Shown here in pieces: positions 9,272 through 17,067 of a stretch of DNA of 64,000 nucleotides. Position 1 is the stretch's first letter, and the number at the start of each line of letters is the position of its first letter. Position numbers and translations under genes: made by a program. The notes beneath the pieces are model-generated. The model saw nothing but the letters and a program-made list of their open reading frames with translations. It had not been told where the DNA came from and searched no databases. Source of the DNA: Candidatus Villigracilis proximus (GTDB lineage Bacteria; Chloroflexota; Anaerolineae; Anaerolineales; Villigracilaceae); the NCBI GenBank assembly GCA_016715195.1, contig JADKBB010000010.1:52012-116011 (forward strand), in the 5' to 3' direction.

Positions 9272-12190
9272 TTAAGCCTTGCTTCTTCGTAAAAAGAATT
9301 TCGTGATCTCTTCCGCCACGGCTGGCATGAGCGCAAGCCCAACCACCAAACCCCACTCACGTCCGCTTAGGAAGTGCGTATTAAAGATCGGCTGAAGGAA
9401 TGGCACAGCACACACAAGTAACAACAGCGTGATCGAAATTCCGACCGCGTATTGCATATATTTATTCGAGAAAACGCCGATCGAAAATAGCGAAGCGCGC
9501 TCCGAACGCACGGTATAAGCACGGAACAATTCGGCAAGCGACAATGTGACGAAAGCCATGGTCTCTGCAGTTTGGACATCCACACCGCGCCAGTCGTGCG
9601 CGAGAACAAACGACAACGCATTCATTCCTGACGGGATAATTGATCCTGCTTCAAGATGCCACGCCAACCCTGCCACAAATGCCCCCAGCACTGCACCGGT
9701 TTGGACAATGGTTTGGATCACAATTCCGATACCCATCGAGCGATTCACGATCGGCTCGGATTTGGCACGCGGCTTCTGATCCATAATATCGGGATCGCCC
9801 TTTTCCATGGCAAGCGCCAACGCGGGTGCGCCATCTGTGATCAAGTTGAGCCACAAGAGTTGAATAGCGGTCAACGGCGCGGGCAGCCCTGCCAATGTGG
9901 CAAGGAAGATAATCATGATCTCTGCCACATTTGAAGAAAGCAGGAAAAATACAAACTTGCGGATATTGCTGTAGATAATGCGTCCCTGCTCCACCGCCGC
10001 AACAATGCTCGCATAATTATCGTCTGTGAGAACCATATCTGCAGTTTCTTTGGCAACATCCGTACCGGTGATCCCCATCGCCACACCAATGTCTGCGCGT
10101 TTGATGGCGGGCGCATCGTTCACGCCGTCGCCGGTCATCGCGACAATTTCATCATTGGCTTGCAGCGCGTCCACGATGCGCATTTTGTGCTCGGGAGAAA
10201 CACGGGCAAAAACATCAGTATCTTCAATGATGCCCTTAAGCTGATCGTCACTCAATTCATCGAGCTGCGCGCCTGTCATCACCTTCTTGCCGGGACGTAA
10301 AAGACCAATCGCTTCGGCAATCGCCTTGGCTGTGTTGGGGAAATCGCCCGTAATCATCACCGTGCGGATGCCCGCATGGCGCGCATGTTCAAGCGCGGGT
10401 TTCACTTCGGTGCGCGGTGGATCGATCATACCCGTCAAGCCAACGAAGACGAGATTTTCCTCCAGTTCATCCGCTTTAATTTTTTCAGGGTCATTTGGAA
10501 CGTCTTTATCCAAACGATACGCCAGACCGATCACACGTAACGCATCTTTGGTCATCGCATCATTGGCAGCCAGGATTCGATCCTTTACTTCCTGAGTCAT
10601 TGGCTGGGGCTTGTCGTCCATGCCTTGATACCGTGTGCATAGATCAAGCACAATATCAGGTGCGCCTTTAACAGCGATCACATCCCAATCTTTATGTTTC
10701 TCATCATGAAACGGAGAAAGGTCCTGCGGCTGCGGGTCACGCACATCATGGATGGTGATCATGCGCTTGCGCTCTGAGTCGAAAGGCACTTCATTCTCAC
10801 GCGGATAGGCTTCTTTTATATCCAGATGAATTGCCCCAGCCTTGGCAGCAGCCACCAAAAGCGCACCCTCTGTCGGGTCGCCTACGATGCGGTAGGTCGT
10901 CTGTGATGTTTCGTTTTCGCCTGTCGTTTCGAGTAGTGAGTCGTTATTCAAAAGACCCAGCCAGAGCGTGGAAAGAATCGCCGGATATTTGGTTACATCC
11001 ACTTTCGCACCGTCTACTTGAAATTCACCGGTGGGTGCGTAGCCTGTACCTGTCACCTGGATGAATTGATTATCTGCCCAAAGACGGGTAACGGTCATTT
11101 CGTTTTGAGTCAATGTTCCGGTCTTATCCGAACAAATTACAGTTGCAGAGCCAAGCGTCTCAACTGATGACAACTTGCGGATGAGCGCATGGCGCTGGAT
11201 CATCTCCCGCATTCCGAGTGCAAGCGAGATCGTCACTACAGCAGGCAGACCTTCGGGCACCGCCGCGATCGCCAGGCTGATGGCGATAATAAAGACTTCG
11301 GTGATCTGTTCTGCGAATTCCGCAAAATATCCCAGCGGACTTGTGAACAGGTCGCCGATATTCGTTTGGTTGATCAGCGCCACAATAAAAACAACCGCAA
11401 CCAAAATCAATGATCCAATACTGAGTGATCTGCCGAGTTGGTCGAGTCTGCGTTGTAAAGGTGTTTCTTCGGTTTCTACATTTTGCAGCATGGTGGCGAT
11501 CAAACCGAGTTGAGTGTGCATCCCCGTGCTGGTGACCACACCGCGTCCACGTCCATAATTGATGAGCGTGCCCATGAAGGCAGTATTCTTTCTGTCACCT
11601 AATGGAACATTTTTCTCAAGCACAGTCGCCGCATTCTTTTGCACGGCAAGCGACTCACCCGTCAGCGAAGCTTCTTCAACACGCAAATTTATAGCTTCCA
11701 GCAAACGCAAGTCAGCGGGGATAAAATTGCCTGCTTCAAGAAAAACGATGTCGCCGGGCACCAGGTTATAGGAAGGCACAGAACGACGAACACCATCCCG
11801 CATTACTTGTGCATCAGGCGCGGCCAGTTTCTTAAGCGCGGCCAACGCCTGCTCTGCACGCTGCTCCTGCACAATGCCCAGCACCGAGTTCAGCACAACG
11901 ATCGCCATGATCGCGGCGGCTTCCACATAATCACCAAGCAGAGCCGAGATGACAGAAGCCACGATCAGCAGGATCACCACAAAGTTATTTAGCTGCGCCC
12001 ACAACAAGGCAAGAAACCCAGGGCGTGGCGCTTCCTTCAATTGATTCGGGCCATAATGCCGCAAACGAGCTTCAACTTCTCCGGAAGACAACCCGTCATT
12101 TTGCACCTCAAGATGTTTTAAAACATCCTCGGCCTTTAGCGCATACCATTCGTGTTCATGTTGCTTTTCTTCGATTCCTGTTTCAGACAT
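9272..12190 (-). CDS. cation-transporting P-type (P2) ATPase, Ca2+/Mn2+ type
   Basis: A 972-residue P2-type ATPase resembling bacterial Ca2+ and PMR1-like pumps. Seen in order: N-terminal cation ATPase domain, actuator loop TGES (SLTGESLAVQK) near residue 175, phosphorylation site CSDKTGTLTQNE near 353, the ATP-binding domain, hinge MTGDGVNDAPA near 688, and six C-terminal membrane helices with the NLITDGAPALALA segment. The start at 12190 is preceded by GGAGAAG; earlier in-frame codons fall inside the leader. A yybP-ykoY manganese riboswitch with terminator lies directly upstream, so the physiological substrate is probably Mn2+ (inference), although Ca2+ cannot be excluded from sequence alone. 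Confidence 0.93.
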   Translation of the reverse strand: MSETGIEEKQHEHEWYALKAEDVLKHLEVQNDGLSSGEVEARLRHYGPNQLKEAPRPGFLALLWAQLNNFVVILLIVASVISALLGDYVEAAAIMAIVVLNSVLGIVQEQRAEQALAALKKLAAPDAQVMRDGVRRSVPSYNLVPGDIVFLEAGNFIPADLRLLEAINLRVEEASLTGESLAVQKNAATVLEKNVPLGDRKNTAFMGTLINYGRGRGVVTSTGMHTQLGLIATMLQNVETEETPLQRRLDQLGRSLSIGSLILVAVVFIVALINQTNIGDLFTSPLGYFAEFAEQITEVFIIAISLAIAAVPEGLPAVVTISLALGMREMIQRHALIRKLSSVETLGSATVICSDKTGTLTQNEMTVTRLWADNQFIQVTGTGYAPTGEFQVDGAKVDVTKYPAILSTLWLGLLNNDSLLETTGENETSQTTYRIVGDPTEGALLVAAAKAGAIHLDIKEAYPRENEVPFDSERKRMITIHDVRDPQPQDLSPFHDEKHKDWDVIAVKGAPDIVLDLCTRYQGMDDKPQPMTQEVKDRILAANDAMTKDALRVIGLAYRLDKDVPNDPEKIKADELEENLVFVGLTGMIDPPRTEVKPALEHARHAGIRTVMITGDFPNTAKAIAEAIGLLRPGKKVMTGAQLDELSDDQLKGIIEDTDVFARVSPEHKMRIVDALQANDEIVAMTGDGVNDAPAIKRADIGVAMGITGTDVAKETADMVLTDDNYASIVAAVEQGRIIYSNIRKFVFFLLSSNVAEIMIIFLATLAGLPAPLTAIQLLWLNLITDGAPALALAMEKGDPDIMDQKPRAKSEPIVNRSMGIGIVIQTIVQTGAVLGAFVAGLAWHLEAGSIIPSGMNALSFVLAHDWRGVDVQTAETMAFVTLSLAELFRAYTVRSERASLFSIGVFSNKYMQYAVGISITLLLLVCAVPFLQPIFNTHFLSGREWGLVVGLALMPAVAEEITKFFLRRSKA

Positions 12191-12229
12191 GTATCTTCTC
12201 CAAAAAATAATGGTACATAAAACAAAGCC

Positions 12230-12365
12230 AAATAAAAAGACCACCACGCAAAATGTGGTGGTCTTGCCAACGCCAATAAGCGCACGAATCGCCGATGGCT
12301 GCGAAGCAAGCCAATGGTATGACGACAATCCATCCTGTGGGAGACAGGCAGCTACTCCCCAACCA
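12230..12365 (-). promoter_or_regulatory. yybP-ykoY manganese riboswitch with transcription terminator
   Basis: On the minus strand the leader holds the diagnostic GGGGAGTAGC (plus 12351-12360), a GTCGTCATAC segment (12317-12326), and a GGCAAGACC segment that runs into a perfect 9-bp hairpin GACCACCAC / GTGGTGGTC (12239-12263) followed by TTTTTATTT. This is the layout of a transcriptionally acting yybP-ykoY (Mn2+-sensing) element, in which metal binding would disrupt the terminator. It lies 39 bp upstream of the ATPase start. Motif recognition is by eye. Confidence 0.88.
12239..12263 (-). terminator. expression-platform terminator of the manganese riboswitch
   Basis: Nine perfect base pairs with a 7-nt loop, then TTTTTATTT on the minus strand. 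The 5' arm overlaps the GCAAGACC segment of the aptamer, so aptamer folding and terminator folding are mutually exclusive in part. Confidence 0.88.
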
Positions 12366-12370
12366 AAGAC

Positions 12371-12422
12371 AGTGTACTCCACTGTTAAAGTCACTGTCAA
12401 GGAAAAGGGTTTACAATATAAT
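12371..12422. promoter_or_regulatory. divergent overlapping promoters (P-type ATPase and GNAT)
   Basis: Minus strand: TTGACA at 12400-12395, 18-bp spacer, TACACT at 12376-12371, placing the start site just before the riboswitch. Plus strand: CTGTCA at 12394-12399, 17-bp spacer, TATAAT at 12417-12422. The two -35 boxes share five bases, so firing of one promoter should compete with the other. Confidence 0.7.
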
Positions 12423-12460
12423 AAATTTAAAATAGTGGATGCTTCACTTCTGGAGGGAAC

Positions 12461-12898
12461 ATGCCTGTCATAAAAACGCCTGTAACGCGGGAAGAGTTCA
12501 AAGTATATTATGCACTTCGATACAAAGTTTTACGCGAGCCATGGGGACATGCAAAAGGTACCGAAAAAGACGATTATGAAGCGATCAGTGAACACTTTAT
12601 GGCTGTGGATGAAAAAACGGGCGAGGTATTGGGCGTGATCAAATTGTATGAAAAAGCGCCTGGCGTGGGACATGTTTCACATATGGCTGTATCTATAGCA
12701 CATCAACACAAAGGGATTGGGCGCTTCCTGGTTGAGGCAGTGGAAAAACGCGCGCGTGAACGTGGATTCAAAACTTTAGGCGCGATGTCTCGTGTAACTG
12801 CAACTGCATATTTTGAAAAACATGGATACCATGTAGCGGGCATTCCCACACCTCATCTGGGAACCACTCATTTGGTTTGGATGGAAAAAGAGTTGTAA
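12461..12898 (+). CDS. GNAT family N-acetyltransferase
   Basis: A 145-residue acetyltransferase of the GNAT fold. The acetyl-CoA loop is HQHKGIGRFLVEAVEKRARE (family pattern Q/R-x-x-G-x-G/A) near residues 87-106, preceded by the beta-4 strand VSHMAVS and followed by YFEKHGYHVAG. GGAGG lies 5 bp upstream of the ATG. It is divergent from the manganese-controlled ATPase and convergent with terC. The acceptor is unknown. Confidence 0.85.
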   Translation: MPVIKTPVTREEFKVYYALRYKVLREPWGHAKGTEKDDYEAISEHFMAVDEKTGEVLGVIKLYEKAPGVGHVSHMAVSIAHQHKGIGRFLVEAVEKRARERGFKTLGAMSRVTATAYFEKHGYHVAGIPTPHLGTTHLVWMEKEL

Positions 12899-12908
12899 AA
12901 CTGAAACC

Positions 12909-12946
12909 AAAAAGGGCTTGCTCAATGTATTGAGCAAGCCCTTTTT
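12909..12946. terminator. bidirectional terminator
   Basis: A 16-17 bp stem (AAAAGGGCTTGCTCAA / TTGAGCAAGCCCTTTT) with a TGTA loop, between the convergent GNAT and terC genes. Confidence 0.93.
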
Positions 12947-12959
12947 ATATTTAGCTGGT

Positions 12960-13835
12960 TTAATCTGCTGGTTGTGGTTTTGGCATTCGAACAAATAACC
13001 CAACGATAAGACTGAAAATTGCCTTGAAGGGAATAAACACCCAGTCTACAAGTTCGTTGATGATCCCGATTCCTTGTGCAAGCCAGATCAGAATAAAACG
13101 GAATTTTTGTAAAAATGGACTGTGTGCATAAGCCAGGGCAAAGACGATGGTTGCAACCGAAATTCCAAAGCGCAGCAGGTCTGGAATTTCAACATGCCAA
13201 ACCTGATCGAGTATCAACTCCACGCCGATATTCAATACCAAAATATACGCGGCCTGTTTTAAGATCGGCTCGCGTTCCACAGCATAACTAAAGATTCCTG
13301 CCGCAAAGCGCATTGTCAGAATACCGATGCCAACTCCCAACATCACCACCCAGACCATATCAGACAACGAAACAGCAGCAACAACATTATCAATACTAAA
13401 AATAAGGTCCATGATCTCTACCGTCAACACTGTAGCCCAAAACGACTGCACTTTGATCGGCTTGATTTCACCGTCTTCATCCCCGTCGCCGCTGGTCATA
13501 TCTTCAAGACTATCAAAAGCAAGATGAATCAAATAAAATGCCCCGATCAGTTTGATCCATGAATTATGGATCAGGAAACTGGTCAGAAACAACATTGCGC
13601 CCCGTCCAACATAGGCTCCCAATAAGCCAACACGCAGAGCCGCAAGTCTTTGATGTCCGAGGAATGGGTCTAATATTTTTCCGAGTTTTTGCAAACCAGC
13701 CGGCCAGGGCACATCCTGGTCATCAGGCAGCGGCGAGACAAGCGCACCGATTACAGCCGCATTATCAATGGATAAAATTCCCTCCAGGAAGATCAATTGC
13801 AAAACAATAACCACAATCGGCCAATACTCGTTCAT
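12960..13835 (-). CDS. TerC family membrane protein (Mn2+ exporter type)
   Basis: A 291-residue polytopic protein with the two TerC/YkoY signature repeats GILSIDNAAVIGAL (near residue 20) and DLIFSIDNVVAAVSLS (near 145), each contributing an intramembrane Asp. An acidic loop (SGDGDEDGE) lies between the halves. Such proteins export Mn2+ and help metallate exoenzymes. The start at 13835 is preferred over the GTG at 13847 because TGGAGA lies 5 bp upstream of the ATG. A structured leader similar to the manganese riboswitch precedes it. Confidence 0.88.
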   Translation of the reverse strand: MNEYWPIVVIVLQLIFLEGILSIDNAAVIGALVSPLPDDQDVPWPAGLQKLGKILDPFLGHQRLAALRVGLLGAYVGRGAMLFLTSFLIHNSWIKLIGAFYLIHLAFDSLEDMTSGDGDEDGEIKPIKVQSFWATVLTVEIMDLIFSIDNVVAAVSLSDMVWVVMLGVGIGILTMRFAAGIFSYAVEREPILKQAAYILVLNIGVELILDQVWHVEIPDLLRFGISVATIVFALAYAHSPFLQKFRFILIWLAQGIGIINELVDWVFIPFKAIFSLIVGLFVRMPKPQPAD

Positions 13836-13900
13836 ATATTTCTCCACAGCGCCAAATTACAATTTAATTACGCACGAATTCCAAAGTCTTTTTTCCAACA

Positions 13901-13998
13901 AACAAGGCCGCCACAATTCGTGGGGGCCTTGTTAAATGTTAGTGAGTATTCCATTTAACAAAATATCGGGTAAAAACACAGGCGGCTACGCCCAGAAC
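13901..13998 (-). promoter_or_regulatory. structured leader of terC, divergent yybP-ykoY-like element with terminator
   Basis: Minus strand: TGGGCGTAGC (plus 13985-13994) followed by CGCCTGT parallels GGGGAGTAGCTGCCTGT in the ATPase leader. A perfect 8-bp hairpin GTTAAATG / CATTTAAC comes next, then a terminator-like hairpin ACAAGGCC-c-CCAC / GTGG-c-GGCCTTGT (13901-13933) with a weak T tract. The aptamer match is partial, so this may be a degenerate or variant member. Confidence 0.55.
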
Positions 13999-14004
13999 TC
14001 TATT

Positions 14005-14033
14005 AGTGTATCTATTCACAAATGGGTTGTCAA
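14005..14033 (-). promoter_or_regulatory. terC promoter
   Basis: TTGACA (14033-14028), 17-bp spacer, TACACT (14010-14005). The boxes are identical to those of the P-type ATPase promoter, and the start site falls 5-10 bp before the conserved leader motif. Confidence 0.7.
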
Positions 14034-14080
14034 GCAACATACCCAGACAAAAGTATTTGGAAACGGGTACAATTTGTCCT

Positions 14081-14689
14081 ATGATTAAAACCAAGTCACC
14101 TCTTGTTTACTTCTTCCTAACAGTCATTGTGATCGCCTTGTTGACTCTCTTTGGTCCCGAAGAAAAATCATTAGGTTCGAATGTGCGGATCGTCTACCTG
14201 CACGGAGCCTGGGTACTGGCTGCAGAAGCCGCCTTTATCACAGCGGCTCTCGCCGGACTTTTAGGCCTGATCCTGCGTAAGGACATTTTCCACGCCTGGT
14301 CAGCCGCGCTTGGCCGCACAGGCATCATATTCTGGCTGACCTACCTGCCGCTGTCACTGATTGCCATGCAAGCCAACTGGAATGGATTATTTCTTGCCGA
14401 GCCGCGTTTCCGCATTGCCATGATCTTCGCCGTCACCGGCATATTGCTTCAAACCGGATTATGGCTTTTCAATATCTCATGGTTAACTTCATTGGCAAAT
14501 ATTCTTTATATCATCGCCTTGCGTGTGATCTTTGCAACTGCACAAAATATAATGCACCCGCCCCCATCTCCCATCTTTAATTCAGGCTTGTGGAACATCA
14601 TTCTCTTTTTTATTGCGCTAAATTTCCTCGCATGGATTGCAGGCTATTTTTTGACGCGCTGGTTCCTACTCTTAAAAACAAACGAATAA
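14081..14689 (+). CDS. membrane protein, distantly CcmC/cytochrome-c-assembly-like
   Basis: A 202-residue protein with six hydrophobic segments. The ATG at 14081 is used because upstream codons fall in the divergent terC promoter region. The segment VRIVYLHGAWVLAAEAAFI followed by a second helix, and WLTYLPLSLIAMQANWNGLF, recall heme-handling proteins of the CcmC type, but a tryptophan-rich WxWxD motif is not seen. It is 7 bp upstream of an MFS gene and likely co-transcribed. Function is not assignable with confidence. Confidence 0.6.
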   Translation: MIKTKSPLVYFFLTVIVIALLTLFGPEEKSLGSNVRIVYLHGAWVLAAEAAFITAALAGLLGLILRKDIFHAWSAALGRTGIIFWLTYLPLSLIAMQANWNGLFLAEPRFRIAMIFAVTGILLQTGLWLFNISWLTSLANILYIIALRVIFATAQNIMHPPPSPIFNSGLWNIILFFIALNFLAWIAGYFLTRWFLLLKTNE

Positions 14690-14696
14690 AAAAACC

Positions 14697-15842
14697 TTGC
14701 GCATCCGCTTTCAACTGATCACCTTCATGTTCCTTCGCACCATCCTGAACACTGCTCACAGGATGGTGTATCCATTTTTACCCATCTTCGCCCGCGGACT
14801 CGGCGTGGATATTTCCACCATGTCACTATTGATGACAGGGCGCTCGCTCCTTGGCGCGGCCAGCCCCTTGTTTGCGCCCATCGCAGACCGGCGCGGACGT
14901 AAATTTGGCATGTTACTCGGCATATCTATTTTTACAGTCGGCGTCGGGCTGGTTACCCTCAGCCCAAACATCTTTACACTCGCCGCTGCACTCATTCTCG
15001 CCATGCTTGGGAAATATATATTCGACCCATCCATGCAAGCTTATTTTGGCGACCGTATTCCGTACGCACAGCGCGGCACAGCGCTGGCAGTCACTGAAGT
15101 GGCTTGGTCCATGTCATTTATTGTCGGCGTGCCCGTGGTGGGCTTTCTGATCGACACCTTTGGCTGGTCTGCGCCATTCCCCTTTTTCACACTACTTGGA
15201 CTGATCATATTTTTTGTGATCTGGCGCATCGTCCCCGGTAAAGATCTACACCACGAACTGACCAATAACTCACGCGCCGGCTACAACGCAGTCTTCACAT
15301 CCACGCCCGCATTGGCGGGCATTTCCATCGCCATGTGGGCCAGTGCGGGCAATGAGCTGGTCAACGTGATCTTTGGCGTTTGGCTGGAAGATTCATTTGG
15401 ATTAAGGATCGCCGCCCTCGCAGGAGCCTCTGCTGTGATCGGCATTTCAGAATTAAGTGGAGAGGGACTGGTGGCCTTCACCACCGACAGACTCGGTAAA
15501 CCGCTCGCATTGACTCTGGGATTGGCAGGCAATGCTCTGGCTTCGATCCTGCTGCCCTTCATTGGACAAACCCAAACCGGCGCACTGATCGGATTATTTC
15601 TGTTCTATATCACATTTGAATATGTCATGGTCAGCCATATCCCGATGATGACAGAGCTTGTCCCTTCAGCACGAGCCACCATGCTGTCTCTAAACGTAAC
15701 AGGTCACTCGATTGGACGCGCACTGGGCGCATTTCTAGCTGCGATCATCTATCAACGTTATGGATTTATGTTCGTAGCATTGACCGCTGTGCTCTTTAAT
15801 GCGGCCGGACTATTGGCATTACGCAGAATGCAAAAGGGATAA
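14697..15842 (+). CDS. MFS transporter
   Basis: A 381-residue major facilitator permease. The loop 2-3 motif ADRRGRKFGMLLG is near residue 62, and a DRLGKPLALTLG equivalent is in the second half. The start is uncertain: TTG at 14697 gives the full first helix, ATG at 14727 would shorten it by 10 residues; neither has a good ribosome binding site. The stop abuts the next start (TAAATG). Substrate unknown. Confidence 0.8.
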   Translation: MRIRFQLITFMFLRTILNTAHRMVYPFLPIFARGLGVDISTMSLLMTGRSLLGAASPLFAPIADRRGRKFGMLLGISIFTVGVGLVTLSPNIFTLAAALILAMLGKYIFDPSMQAYFGDRIPYAQRGTALAVTEVAWSMSFIVGVPVVGFLIDTFGWSAPFPFFTLLGLIIFFVIWRIVPGKDLHHELTNNSRAGYNAVFTSTPALAGISIAMWASAGNELVNVIFGVWLEDSFGLRIAALAGASAVIGISELSGEGLVAFTTDRLGKPLALTLGLAGNALASILLPFIGQTQTGALIGLFLFYITFEYVMVSHIPMMTELVPSARATMLSLNVTGHSIGRALGAFLAAIIYQRYGFMFVALTAVLFNAAGLLALRRMQKG

Positions 15843-16349
15843 ATGTTTCTTTTCTTCGCCGGATTATTTCTGATAATCGCGATTTTATATATTCTTGTAC
15901 CGCCGTTCTTTGGACCGCCTTCCGTCCCCACCCGGCATGAGCGCATCCGCAAGGCATTACAACTCGCTGATCTGCAGCCCGATGAAGTTTTATATGACCT
16001 CGGCGCAGGCGATGGGCGTGTGCTCGTGATCGCAGCAAAGGAATTCGGAGCGCAGGCAGTGGGCGTTGAGATCGGGCCTGTGCAATGTGCTGTCAGCTGG
16101 GGAAAAGCCCTTTGGAACAAAATCAGTTCAAAGGTCAGAGTTGAAGCGAGGAATTTTTATCATGCTGATCTTAGCAATGCGGATGTCGTCTTTGCATACC
16201 TCACATCCGATCAGGCAGGTCGTCTTCAAGAAAAATTAAAAAGAGAATTAAAAAGCGGAGCAAGAGTGGTTACGGTAGCCTTCAATTTCCCCGATTGGGA
16301 GCATACCAGTCTGGATAGGGAAAACCTGATCTTTCTATACAAAAAATAA
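15843..16349 (+). CDS. membrane-anchored class I SAM-dependent methyltransferase
   Basis: A 168-residue protein: an N-terminal membrane helix (residues 1-24), then a Rossmann methyltransferase with motif I LYDLGAGDGRVLVIAAKEFG near residue 50 and acidic VGVEIG after beta-2. The small single-domain form resembles the DOT1/KMT-like and PMT-type bacterial methyltransferases. The start directly follows the MFS stop. A terminator follows within 10 bp. The substrate is unknown. Confidence 0.78.
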   Translation: MFLFFAGLFLIIAILYILVPPFFGPPSVPTRHERIRKALQLADLQPDEVLYDLGAGDGRVLVIAAKEFGAQAVGVEIGPVQCAVSWGKALWNKISSKVRVEARNFYHADLSNADVVFAYLTSDQAGRLQEKLKRELKSGARVVTVAFNFPDWEHTSLDRENLIFLYKK

Positions 16350-16380
16350 AAAAACCCTGTCTTGCGACAGAGTTTTTTTA
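16350..16380. terminator. bidirectional terminator
   Basis: Stem ACCCTGTC / GACAGAGT (one mismatch) with a TTGC loop, flanked by A and T runs. It separates the methyltransferase (plus) from the pilin genes (minus). Confidence 0.88.
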
Positions 16381-16396
16381 TTTTTTGTAGTGTGGA

Positions 16397-16552
16397 TTAC
16401 ACACCGGCGAGGCTGGAGTTGACTTTGCTGAACACATTGCCGATAATTGGTCCGAGGATCATAAGGGCCGCAATAACGACGATGGCTACCAAAACGAGGA
16501 TTAGAGCATATTCAACAAGACCCTGACCTTTTTCTTTGGGGGCGAATAACAT
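16397..16552 (-). CDS. Flp family type IVb pilin (copy 2)
   Basis: A 51-residue pilin read from ATG at 16552. The short basic leader MLFAPKEKGQG ends before GLVEYALILVLVAIVV, the class III pilin motif with Glu at position +5 after the cleavage-site Gly and an adjacent Tyr, followed by one hydrophobic helix and a short polar tail (FSKVNSSLAGV). AAGGAG lies about 10 bp upstream. It is a paralogue of the next gene (about 80 percent identical by eye). These pilins are assembled by Tad machinery, which is not in this window. Confidence 0.9.
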   Translation of the reverse strand: MLFAPKEKGQGLVEYALILVLVAIVVIAALMILGPIIGNVFSKVNSSLAGV

Positions 16553-16599
16553 GGGGGGAAAATCTCCTTTCTTTTGAATTTCTCAGGAAGGTCTCCTAA

Positions 16600-16640
16600 G
16601 ATGACTTTATTGTACACGGTCTGCACAAAAAAACAAGAGG
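16600..16640 (-). promoter_or_regulatory. promoter of Flp pilin copy 2
   Basis: Minus strand TTGTTT, 16-bp spacer, TACAAT followed by AAAG, about 55 bp upstream of the start. A matching arrangement (TTGCTA, 16 bp, TAAAAT) lies at about 16890-16920 upstream of copy 1. Confidence 0.5.
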
Positions 16641-16689
16641 GGTGATGACTTTTTTTCTTAACAGTTATGTTAGTCTTTTATTAAAAAAA

Positions 16690-16845
16690 TTATACCTGGC
16701 TAAGACTCGAATTTATTTTACTGAAAGTGTTGCCGATCATCGGGCCGAGAAGCATCAAAGCTGCAATAACAACAATAGCAATTAAAACAAGAAGAAACGC
16801 ATATTCGACAAGACCCTGTCCTTTTTCTTTGGGAGAAAATAACAT
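16690..16845 (-). CDS. Flp family type IVb pilin (copy 1)
   Basis: A 51-residue pilin with leader MLFSPKEKGQG and mature start GLVEYAFLLVLIAIVV. The ATG at 16845 is chosen because AAGGAGG lies 9 bp upstream. Same length and same tail pattern (TFSKINSSLSQV) as copy 2, 137 bp downstream, indicating tandem duplication. Each copy appears to have its own promoter, so they may be expressed independently. Confidence 0.92.
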   Translation of the reverse strand: MLFSPKEKGQGLVEYAFLLVLIAIVVIAALMLLGPMIGNTFSKINSSLSQV

Positions 16846-16957
16846 GGGAGCATACCTCCTTTTCATAGAATTTCTCAAATTTTGTTGCGAGATAGTTTTA
16901 TTTTACATCGAATACATTAAATAGCAAGAAATTCAAAGAATATTACAGCCTGACAAT

Positions 16958-16986
16958 CCTGTTAGTTTTTGGCAAAAACAAACAGG
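16958..16986. repeat. 29-bp palindrome upstream of pilin 1 and hutI
   Basis: CCTGTT-a-GTTTTTG-g-CAAAAAC-a-AACAGG: 13 paired positions with a single central base and one A/A mismatch. It lies between the divergent pilin and hutI transcription units, so it could be an operator; the T-rich arms could also form a weak terminator. Confidence 0.6.
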
Positions 16987-17067
16987 AACTATCTTTCCTC
17001 CAGAAGAAGCATTCTGTGGTTAAATTGAAGGAAGAACATCAAAATAACTCAATACAGTGGTGAAAAA

